Positions 1-5,770 of a DNA stretch of 7,814 nucleotides are shown piece after piece; the first letter of the stretch is position 1, and each line of letters begins with the position of its first letter. Source of the stretch: Porticoccaceae bacterium UBA1989 (lineage in GTDB: Bacteria > Pseudomonadota > Gammaproteobacteria > Pseudomonadales > Porticoccaceae); NCBI GenBank assembly GCA_002335945.1, contig DDDD01000065.1:1-7814 (forward strand), read 5' to 3'. The notes under the pieces are model-generated. The model had not been told where the DNA came from and ran no database searches. It saw nothing but the letters and a program-made list of their open reading frames with translations. Both the position numbers and the translations under genes were made by a program.

Positions 1-3000
1 CCGATGGCTCCAAAGAAGATGAAGAGGGTAGTGGCGGCGCAACTATCTTTATGGCTATTAATCAAAATGCGGGGCCTTCGGCTACTGCACCCAACGGCGA
101 CTTCACTCTGCGCTTTGATGAGTACGTTGAAGGGTACGGCGTTTATGGCTCCGCCTATCTTGAAGCGTCTGCCAATTCATTAAAATACAGAGCTGATGCC
201 GGTCAGGAAGAAATAAGTAGCATCAAGAAAGCCAACGGTGACACAGTTGGTATTTATAGCGCGCGAGGTTGTGCTAATTGTAGTGGTGAAAATTTCGAGG
301 TTGCTGCGTACTATCAGTACTACATCAGTGTCGCGGATAAGGCTTTTTGTCAAAAACTTCTATCGGCTACCAGAGAAGATTTTAACTCAGAGACGAATCA
401 ATACGAATGGACTGATTTTACTGATGCCATTAATAGCCTAGATGACATTGATCTTCAAAAAGGGGAGACCTGCTATAGCACTGACATCACCAAGGCCCAG
501 AGGAATGTGCATCGCTACGGTGTTTACACGGACGATGGTGAGAGGCTGCCGATTACTAATTCAGCATTTCCACTGTATGCCGATGTCGTGGATAGCAATG
601 GTGAGACGCAGCGTGTCCACGCTTGGGCCGATTTCTGGGGTGTATGGTTAGAGCCTACGGGTCGCGCATTGATTGACGAATCGACGGAATTTACGCGTGA
701 GACCTACGGCGACAAGACTACAACGTCGGGACCTGAAACCTACAACCTTACTTCTACCGATATTCGGATTGAGAAGCGAGATACCTCCTACATTGCGTTA
801 AACGACCTTGATGGTTTGAGCGTGGTTATGTATGTAAGGGATGATTGGTGGTTAGCGGAGTTTACTAACCTGTTCGGTACTCTGGCGCACGACGAGTATG
901 AGGGTGTGTTTGAGAAAGACGGTGCAGAGGATGGTTCCGGTCAGTTTACGTTCACCACGGGTGTTAGTTTCTCCAATGGATACGAAACCACAGTTCTCGA
1001 TACACCGATTATCTTTACTCTTGCCGAGTGGCAAACCACGATGGCTAAAGAAGAAGGCGCTGAGACTGACGACTGGTACTACAAATATGTCAGACAGATG
1101 GGTGTTTGGTCTCATGATACTCGCCAGTGGTATGACATCTCTGCCGAAGCGTTGGCGGCGCCAGCATCAGCAACCGCTGCTGCAGGCGTCCGCACAGAGA
1201 CAACATCTATAGTGTCGGCCAGCGATATCACTGAAACTCTTTACTGTATCCGTGACTGTATTGATGGCGCAGCTGTCCAGCAAACCTTCACCGAATCTGT
1301 CGCTGACGGCGCATCTACAGTGTCCAGCCCCTTCGCTGATGTTGGTTCCCATCTCAAGGAAGACGTGACTGCCACTCAGGTATTCAATCAGCAGTTCCAA
1401 AGCATGGCTGAGGCCACTGACCAATTTTGGCTCACTGATAACGCAATCCAGGCAACTGGTTTTAAATTGGGTGAAAATGGCGCTGCGGTTACCGACTTTA
1501 TTAATGGTGAGGCGGACGCCAAGTCGTTTATGCGACTTGAGTATGGAGGTATGCAACAGACTACGGACTCAAACACCGGAGATGTTGTAAATGTCGCGTT
1601 ATATGGCCAAAACGGGGCGTTTAGTGTTAACAACCTCAATAAGCTCATGGCTGCTGATGTTACAGATCCCGGCCTGGTACCTGTTTTTAACCTAGATATT
1701 AAGTCGATTCCAGCGGCGGGTGTGTCGGGTTCGATGGACATCACTGTTGCTGTCAATTCGAATGGCAACCTCGGGTGGTTTGAAGGCGATACTTCTATTG
1801 CGGCTAAAACTACCGTTGACTATGCGTCGGATGGTGAGGAATTTGTTATTACCATTCCCAGTGGTGCTACCGTCGGCTTATCTTATATGAGCCCCGACGG
1901 TGTCGAAATTGAGGCGGACTATGTCACCACTAGTGAGCAGATATTTGGTTATGCCGGTGGCGATCAAGATCTTGGTTCGGTCGCAGGGCAGTCGGGTATT
2001 AGTTGGAATGTATTCCAGTTATTTAGTGGGCACAATGGGCTCGCTAACTTTACTAGCGCCGGTATTGCATCCTTCTTTAACACTAACATGGACTCTAACC
2101 CGTACAGCCGGTATGCAGCGATTGTGAAAATTGACAGCTCTCTGGCACTGGAAGGCCCAGCCCCTGATGGGGATGTATCAGCTAACATCATAGGTTTTTT
2201 CTTTTACGTTGCAGCGGATGATTACTTAGCGTCAACCCAAGTCTATGAGCAAGGTCAGCATTTCCAAGGAATGTTGGCATCGGAAGCTTACGCCTACACA
2301 GTTCAGTCGGGTAAGGTCTTGGATGCCAATGGCGTAGAGCTAACCAAAGGGTCTGTTGCTGCGAGTGCGTTTGCCGAGATGGATGATCCTAATCAATTGT
2401 TACAAAACGTAAGTTATGTCACAAATGAAGGCTGGAAGTCGAGTCTTGCCTGGGGTATCCGTACCGGTCAGCTTGTTGTTGCCTCGGATCTGGCGAAGTT
2501 AGAGTGTCGAAAGACCGGCTTAACCGAAGAATACGAATGGCATCCTGTACTTGGACGCGATGCCACTGAGTTGCGTCTGTGTGAATCACAGCTGTGGGAT
2601 GGTGGCATTGCCACAACCTATACGATTTCGCTGGAAGCGACGCCTAGCTACAATATTGCCTCGGCAACGACCGGAGCAAAGGTCGTAATCTCTGAGCCAA
2701 AGACGCTTTACTACACTGTTCCTGAAACATTGAACGGCGATGGTACTGCAGTCTATGGAAAGGATGCAGGTAAGCGTTTGCGCCTTGAGTTTAGAGGGCA
2801 CGGTGATCTAGGTGGTATCCCAGGGTTTGTCTTTGATACGGCGACGGGTGAGGACTTAGGTGAGTTTGTTACTGAGTGGAAAGACAGCTACCGTTACCTG
2901 AACCGCTTCATGCTTCCTGATGGTGCACCTCTGGAAGATGGCCTCGACAGCAATATATCCTATAAGGTCAAAGCGCTTGATGGTGAAGAGTGGTTAACCC

Positions 3001-3218
3001 CCGCCGATGGTTCGGTTGACGGAGTGGCTGATGTTAGTGGTAAATATGCAGACCTCTACACCATGGGTGTTGCAGATTTATTGCCATCATCAGTTGACGA
3101 GGTGGTTCTCTCTATCCCGGACAGCCCAGACTATATCGGTGCTATACCTGCAACATCGGAGTTGATAAATGATGGTAACGCATCGGTAGTTCATGGTGAG
3201 GTGGTATTTACACCTTAA
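1..3218 (+). CDS. Very large secreted/surface protein of unknown family, 5' end outside window
   Basis: I do not recognise the family. The frame is open from base 3 to the TAA at 3216-3218. The first ATG in frame (51-53) has no Shine-Dalgarno sequence. It is preceded by 16 in-frame codons rich in Asp, Glu, Gly and Ser (DGSKEDEEGSGG), like the flexible linker after a lipoprotein or export signal, so the real start is probably upstream. At least 1055 residues follow. Counting from that Met, the protein is acidic and rich in Gly, Thr, Ser and aromatics, with no transmembrane segment, which fits a beta-rich extracytoplasmic protein. It has only eight cysteines (74, 77, 100, 141, 399, 403, 819, 844), mostly in close pairs (CANC, CIRDC), suggesting disulfides. 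Two short Trp-rich segments (about 185-201, with HAWADFWGVW, and about 342-364, with GVWSHDTRQWYDIS) may mark repeated modules. A lipoprotein is likely but unproven, because the N-terminus is not visible. It converges with an outer-membrane protein gene. Confidence 0.85.
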   Translation, partial: DGSKEDEEGSGGATIFMAINQNAGPSATAPNGDFTLRFDEYVEGYGVYGSAYLEASANSLKYRADAGQEEISSIKKANGDTVGIYSARGCANCSGENFEVAAYYQYYISVADKAFCQKLLSATREDFNSETNQYEWTDFTDAINSLDDIDLQKGETCYSTDITKAQRNVHRYGVYTDDGERLPITNSAFPLYADVVDSNGETQRVHAWADFWGVWLEPTGRALIDESTEFTRETYGDKTTTSGPETYNLTSTDIRIEKRDTSYIALNDLDGLSVVMYVRDDWWLAEFTNLFGTLAHDEYEGVFEKDGAEDGSGQFTFTTGVSFSNGYETTVLDTPIIFTLAEWQTTMAKEEGAETDDWYYKYVRQMGVWSHDTRQWYDISAEALAAPASATAAAGVRTETTSIVSASDITETLYCIRDCIDGAAVQQTFTESVADGASTVSSPFADVGSHLKEDVTATQVFNQQFQSMAEATDQFWLTDNAIQATGFKLGENGAAVTDFINGEADAKSFMRLEYGGMQQTTDSNTGDVVNVALYGQNGAFSVNNLNKLMAADVTDPGLVPVFNLDIKSIPAAGVSGSMDITVAVNSNGNLGWFEGDTSIAAKTTVDYASDGEEFVITIPSGATVGLSYMSPDGVEIEADYVTTSEQIFGYAGGDQDLGSVAGQSGISWNVFQLFSGHNGLANFTSAGIASFFNTNMDSNPYSRYAAIVKIDSSLALEGPAPDGDVSANIIGFFFYVAADDYLASTQVYEQGQHFQGMLASEAYAYTVQSGKVLDANGVELTKGSVAASAFAEMDDPNQLLQNVSYVTNEGWKSSLAWGIRTGQLVVASDLAKLECRKTGLTEEYEWHPVLGRDATELRLCESQLWDGGIATTYTISLEATPSYNIASATTGAKVVISEPKTLYYTVPETLNGDGTAVYGKDAGKRLRLEFRGHGDLGGIPGFVFDTATGEDLGEFVTEWKDSYRYLNRFMLPDGAPLEDGLDSNISYKVKALDGEEWLTPADGSVDGVADVSGKYADLYTMGVADLLPSSVDEVVLSIPDSPDYIGAIPATSELINDGNASVVHGEVVFTP

Positions 3219-3250
3219 GATGATAAGGCTAGATGTCGTTGTAAGAGACA

Positions 3251-3280
3251 TAAAAAAACCTCCGAAAGGAGGTTTTTTTA
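3251..3280. terminator. Bidirectional rho-independent terminator between convergent genes
   Basis: A perfect 13-bp inverted repeat (3251-3263 pairing with 3268-3280) has CCTCC/GGAGG at its core and a GAAA tetraloop. Seven A's lie on the left and seven T's on the right, so the transcript ends in a U-run on either strand. It lies 33 bases after the stop of the large rightward gene and 12 bases after the stop of the leftward barrel gene, so it can serve both. Confidence 0.93.
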
Positions 3281-3291
3281 TGTCCGGGTAT

Positions 3292-4410
3292 TTAGAAAGA
3301 ATAACTTATCCCGGCCGCGATTTTGCCATAGGGCTGCGCAAAAAACTTACTGGTCTTGCGGTTGTAGGCCAGCGGGTCAATGCCAAGAAGATTATGTTGC
3401 GATATCTGACCTTTAGCATACACCATCAATCCGTTGTTAGGCTTGAACCAAAGCGCTAGATCCAAGGCTGTATTATGGTTGTAGTTAACTTCATTCACTG
3501 CATATTCATAGTTTGCTCTGTCGATACGGTAATGCTTTAGAGCCATACTGGCAGATACCCTATCGATTAAATCTACTTTAGAGCCGAATTCAACAATTAA
3601 TGCCCGTTCAGTCCAAGGCGATTGTTGGGGTAATTGCGATGATAGGCTATTGATCGTATCGCTAAGAGCAACACCTCTAAAAGAGGCATTGAGTAGGAAA
3701 GGGTCGCTTATCTCCAGTAGCTTCGAACTGTAGTTGAGATCAACCCGTGAGCTTTGAAAGTCGATTCTTTGGTAAAAGGGGAGATCGTTCCATAAACTCC
3801 CTCTCACCTCTAAACCAATGCGATAAACCTGCGCTTTTCCATCCACTGTCATTGCCGGGTAGTAGATACGTTCACCGGTATTAATACGGTGAGCACCATC
3901 GAGTAAACGAATATCTGCACTGTCACAGCTACCGCCAAGTATGAGTCCCCCATGGGCATAGCAATCGATTTCAAGTGGCTCTTGTTTTACTGTTGAGGCA
4001 GACAGGTTTAGGGCGATGGGAAATTTTAGGTAGTGACGAAAGTGGCCCAGTTGATAGCGTGCGCTAATCTGATGTTCATTACCTTTGGTCTCCATAGAAA
4101 AGGGTTCCGCAGTTCTTGATACCTGCGCTGAAGAGTCGGTGTATTCATAGCCGACACGCAGTTTCTCATTCACGGGCACGAGCACACTTAACTGCGTCGA
4201 AGAGGATTGCTCTGGTCTAGAGCTGCTCTCAACCTTCGAGGCAAAATCCAACAAATCGAGGGAAGTATCAAAATAGCTGTACTCTGCAGCCAGCACAATG
4301 TCATCGGTGTTTTCAAGTAACTGGATATTTAGGAAGTCCAGGTCAGCGCTAACCGTTGGGCTGATAAGTGCTAGCCCAAGACATAATCGTGCACTTTTAT
4401 TCGGTTTCAA
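3292..4410 (-). CDS. Outer-membrane beta-barrel-like protein with signal peptide and TTG start
   Basis: This 372-residue protein is probably inserted in the outer membrane; the family and substrate are not recognised. The N-terminus is a Sec-type signal peptide: basic MKPNKSAR, hydrophobic LCLGLALISP, then TVSA followed by DLD, with cleavage likely after residue 22. The mature part alternates polar and hydrophobic residues in many short stretches (for example LRVGYEYTD, QISARYQLG, ALDLALWFK, LMVYAKGQI). It ends KIAAGISYSF; a C-terminal Phe after an amphipathic strand is the usual recognition signal for the BAM insertion machinery. Two cysteines, C150 and C162, flank a Gly-rich stretch and could form a loop disulfide. 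The start is TTG (4408-4410): no in-frame ATG lies between the upstream in-frame stop (4423-4425) and codon 1, the next Met is near residue 106, and starting there would remove the signal peptide. GAGGGG lies 8 bases upstream of the TTG. Confidence 0.82.
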   Translation of the reverse strand: MKPNKSARLCLGLALISPTVSADLDFLNIQLLENTDDIVLAAEYSYFDTSLDLLDFASKVESSSRPEQSSSTQLSVLVPVNEKLRVGYEYTDSSAQVSRTAEPFSMETKGNEHQISARYQLGHFRHYLKFPIALNLSASTVKQEPLEIDCYAHGGLILGGSCDSADIRLLDGAHRINTGERIYYPAMTVDGKAQVYRIGLEVRGSLWNDLPFYQRIDFQSSRVDLNYSSKLLEISDPFLLNASFRGVALSDTINSLSSQLPQQSPWTERALIVEFGSKVDLIDRVSASMALKHYRIDRANYEYAVNEVNYNHNTALDLALWFKPNNGLMVYAKGQISQHNLLGIDPLAYNRKTSKFFAQPYGKIAAGISYSF

Positions 4411-4418
4411 TAGGTTAG

Positions 4419-4424
4419 CCCCTC
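4419..4424 (-). promoter_or_regulatory. Ribosome binding site that fixes the TTG start of the barrel protein
   Basis: On the minus strand GAGGGG stands 8 bases before the TTG at 4410. It overlaps the in-frame TGA at 4423-4425, which closes the frame upstream. This supports the TTG as the only start that keeps a complete signal peptide. Confidence 0.65.
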
Positions 4425-4498
4425 AAGGTTTGAATAATTATTAGTCACACAGGTAAGCGTCTATCTTAACAGTGACCTACTCGGATTAGGATAACATT

Positions 4499-4582
4499 AT
4501 GATGGTGGAACTGTTAGAGCAGAGGATTGGAATAGCAGTGTTGGCTGTCGTCAGTGGGCCTGTTAATACAGCTGTGCAGTGA
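4499..4582 (+). CDS. Possible small protein of 27 residues
   Basis: ATG ATG at 4499 opens a 27-codon frame (MMVELLEQRIGIAVLAVVSG, then PVNTAVQ) closed by TGA at 4580-4582. AGGA at 4488-4491 is 7 bases upstream, an ideal spacing. The middle (IGIAVLAVVSG) is hydrophobic but too short to be a certain membrane helix. It is oriented opposite to both flanking genes and lies upstream of a terminator that also works on this strand. Frames this short occur by chance, so the call rests on the ribosome binding site and the free location only. Confidence 0.2.
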   Translation: MMVELLEQRIGIAVLAVVSGPVNTAVQ

Positions 4583-4620
4583 AATATGAGGAGGAATACG
4601 GGTGGTAGTGATATTACCGA

Positions 4621-4687
4621 GGCTATGTATTAGGGCTATCTATTAGGGCTATCCTCATAGAGTCATCTAATAGAGCTGTCTAAAAAG
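4621..4687 (+). repeat. Five degenerate tandem repeats of 13-14 bp
   Basis: Units are at 4621-4633 (GGCTATGTATTAG), 4634-4646 (GGCTATCTATTAG), 4647-4660 (GGCTATCCTCATAG), 4661-4673 (AGTCATCTAATAG) and 4674-4687 (AGCTGTCTAAAAAG). The first two differ by one base and the copies decay to the right. The last unit runs into the left arm of the terminator at 4683. The unit length is not a multiple of three, and the copies have no unique spacers. Slippage-type duplication is the simplest origin; a protein-binding array is possible. Confidence 0.7.
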
Positions 4688-4724
4688 CCCAGGAGATATA
4701 CCGCGATATAACTCCTGGGCTTTT
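4683..4724 (-). terminator. Rho-independent terminator of the EF-hand gene, possibly bidirectional
   Basis: A 13-bp perfect inverted repeat (AAAAGCCCAGGAG at 4683-4695, CTCCTGGGCTTTT at 4712-4724) encloses a 16-base loop that contains a further ATAT/ATAT pairing. On the minus strand the hairpin ends in a run of five T's and begins 21 bases after the EF-hand stop codon. The T-run on the plus strand means it could also stop rightward transcripts from the gap. Confidence 0.88.
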
Positions 4725-4745
4725 AATTACAAATAGCTCGCCAGC

Positions 4746-5009
4746 TTAGGACGCTGATTTTTTAGGGCAATTTTTCCCTACAGCAAGAATGTGGCGTGCT
4801 TTTAAAAGTTCTCTTTTGCTCAGTGAACCATCAGAGTTTTTATCGGCTGCTTTGAACTTGCTATCTCTGATGGTGCATTTAGCTGATTTGAATTCTTCAG
4901 TGGTGACTACACCATCTGAATCAACGTCAAATCTTTCCATTAGTGGATGCTTAGCGAAAGCGCTTGTTGATAAAAATGTTAATAGTAAAGCAATGCTTAA
5001 TCTGGTCAT
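4746..5009 (-). CDS. Small secreted EF-hand (calcium-binding) protein
   Basis: This 87-residue protein is exported, probably to the periplasm. MTRLSIALLLTFLSTSAFA is a clear Sec signal peptide with cleavage after AFA (residue 19). The mature part of about 68 residues has two canonical 12-residue EF-hand loops: residues 28-39 (DVDSDGVVTTEE) and 56-67 (DKNSDGSLSKRE). Both have Asp/Asn at positions 1, 3 and 5, Gly at 6 and Glu at 12, so both should bind calcium as a pair. Cys45 and Cys81 are the only cysteines and could form a disulfide in the periplasm. The tail is basic (KKSAS). AAGGAG (5018-5023) lies 8 bases before the ATG. The gene stands alone, with its own terminator downstream and a promoter region shared divergently with the next gene. 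Such proteins act as calcium buffers or sensors; no partner can be deduced here. Confidence 0.88.
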   Translation of the reverse strand: MTRLSIALLLTFLSTSAFAKHPLMERFDVDSDGVVTTEEFKSAKCTIRDSKFKAADKNSDGSLSKRELLKARHILAVGKNCPKKSAS

Positions 5010-5032
5010 TTTTGTAGCTCCTTAAATAATAA

Positions 5033-5073
5033 ATTGTAGTGGTAGAATACAGCCGAACATTGATGTAGATCAT
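5033..5073 (-). promoter_or_regulatory. Putative FNR/ANR-type box and -10 element for the EF-hand gene
   Basis: TTGATGTAGATCAT at 5060-5073 matches the FNR/ANR consensus TTGAT-N4-ATCAA at 9 of 10 defined positions, and its centre GTAG fits the frequent NTAN core. It is also part of a longer palindrome, TTGATG-N5-CATCAA (5060-5076). On the minus strand a -10-like TACAAT (5033-5038, 5 of 6 to consensus) follows. With a start point near 5026 the box would be centred about 41 bases upstream, the classical activating position for FNR-family regulators, and there is no good -35. The 5' leader would be only about 16 bases but still holds the AAGGAG. The positions are read directly; regulation is inferred. 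Confidence 0.42.
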
Positions 5074-5154
5074 CAAACCCCTTTAAGCGGCGGGCGACAG
5101 TATAGGGAATATTGGGTTGTAAATCAGGCATGGAGGGATGTAAATAGGTTAATC

Positions 5155-5183
5155 TGGACTTAATTCATGCTCGTTTAGATAAT
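5155..5183 (+). promoter_or_regulatory. Candidate sigma-70 promoter for the DUF2452-like gene
   Basis: TGGACT (5155-5160, 4 of 6 to TTGACA) and GATAAT (5178-5183, 5 of 6 to TATAAT) are separated by exactly 17 bases. The predicted start is near 5190, giving a leader of about 75 bases. It is the best pair I found upstream of the gene, but such matches are common in A/T-rich intergenic DNA. Confidence 0.3.
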
Positions 5184-5265
5184 AGTCGTTATTCTAGCGA
5201 TAGACTGGTCCATACTCGTTCGTCTCAACGTAAAACCAAATTAATTTATAGGAAGTCTATCTGAC

Positions 5266-5628
5266 ATGACCAGTTTGAAGAAGGCGTTATTGCCCTATGG
5301 AACCACATCAAGTTCGCCCTCGATTGTACTGCCTGATACAGCGCTTTTTTTGTCAGAGCGTGGGTCGTTAACCAAGAATTATTTCGAGAATGCCGTTGAA
5401 TTATTGAATCGTGAATACGATGCGATTAGAAGACTGGCCGATTTAAATGAACTAGCCTACAGCGCATCCTATAACTTCGTTCCTCGGGTTGGGCAGCAGT
5501 ATCATCTCTATTTAAAGACTGATGGCACCTACCTACTGAGCATGATTGAAAACTGGACTGCCCATGAGTTTGTTGTTTCTCTAGAGTACACCGCAGACAG
5601 TGTGTGGAAAGATATTAGCCAGCTTTAG
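5266..5628 (+). CDS. DUF2452 (C1orf50-like) family protein
   Basis: This 120-residue, apparently cytoplasmic protein has no signal peptide or membrane segment. Residues 1-30 are a Pro/Ser-rich leader. Residues 33-68 are a charged helical stretch (GSLTKNYFENAVELLNREYD onward, ending in a LNELAYSA motif). The C-terminal half carries the family pattern G76-x2-Y79-H-L-Y82, then G87 and LSMI at 91-94, W97, an EFV segment at 101-103 and a final W114. This agrees with my memory of DUF2452 proteins, bacterial relatives of human C1orf50, which have no established function. It was recognised by pattern, not by search. AGGAAG (5250-5255) is 10 bases before the ATG. The gene is monocistronic: divergent from the EF-hand gene and convergent with the choline dehydrogenase gene, so the context gives no clue to its role. 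Confidence 0.72.
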   Translation: MTSLKKALLPYGTTSSSPSIVLPDTALFLSERGSLTKNYFENAVELLNREYDAIRRLADLNELAYSASYNFVPRVGQQYHLYLKTDGTYLLSMIENWTAHEFVVSLEYTADSVWKDISQL

Positions 5629-5649
5629 AGACGACTTAGCGGTAAGACG

Positions 5650-5732
5650 AATGACTGGCCTAGGGTCATTAACAACAGACAAATCAGGGTTGATGCTGTG
5701 CATAACCATCGGTCAAATGACCTGTCGGTTTT
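5650..5732. other. Two hairpins between convergent genes, weak terminator candidates
   Basis: The 142-base gap holds AATGAC/GTCATT (5650-5655 with 5665-5670), which lacks a T-run. It also holds a nested hairpin, GGTC/GACC (5711-5714 with 5719-5722) inside AACC/GGTT (5704-5707 with 5727-5730), followed on the plus strand by two more T's. GGTCATT at 5664-5670 is also complementary to AATGACC at 5716-5722, so the two can pair with each other instead. Either may help stop transcription of the genes ending at 5628 and 5771; neither is a canonical terminator. Confidence 0.3.
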
Positions 5733-5770
5733 CATAGTAGGACTCAGTCGGTTAGCCAGCCAGTATAAAA

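Larger units (their letters stand above)
4411..4745. other. Intergenic region of 335 bases between two leftward genes
   Basis: No conventional gene is visible here. From left to right it holds the barrel gene's ribosome binding site, a short rightward frame (4499-4582) with a good Shine-Dalgarno sequence, a block of degenerate tandem repeats (4621-4687) and the terminator of the EF-hand gene (4683-4724). A promoter for the barrel gene must lie between the terminator and 4424, but I see no convincing -35/-10 pair. A rightward transcript starting near 4440-4490 would end at the same terminator. Confidence 0.6.

Noticed and set aside
1167..1768. Two overlapping leftward open frames inside the large gene
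   Set aside because: No ribosome binding sites or recognisable product. They lie wholly within a longer coherent frame with even composition.
3193..3459. Rightward 88-codon open frame across the end of the large gene
   Set aside because: It runs through the strong terminator and the 3' end of the barrel gene on the other strand, and its product resembles no protein.
4621..4687. CRISPR-like array
   Set aside because: Units of 13-14 bases abut without spacers, are degenerate, and no cas gene is nearby.
4789..5025. Rightward 78-codon frame opposite the EF-hand gene
   Set aside because: The opposite strand has a signal peptide, two perfect EF-hand loops and a strong ribosome binding site; this one has none.
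5111..5143. TTGTAA with TAAATA as promoter for the rightward DUF2452-like gene
   Set aside because: The -10 matches at only about half its positions and the spacer is 18; the pair at 5155-5183 is better.
5176..5195. Imperfect palindrome AGATAATAGTCGTTATTCT as an operator
   Set aside because: The two halves mismatch at several positions, and A/T-rich DNA gives such symmetry by chance.
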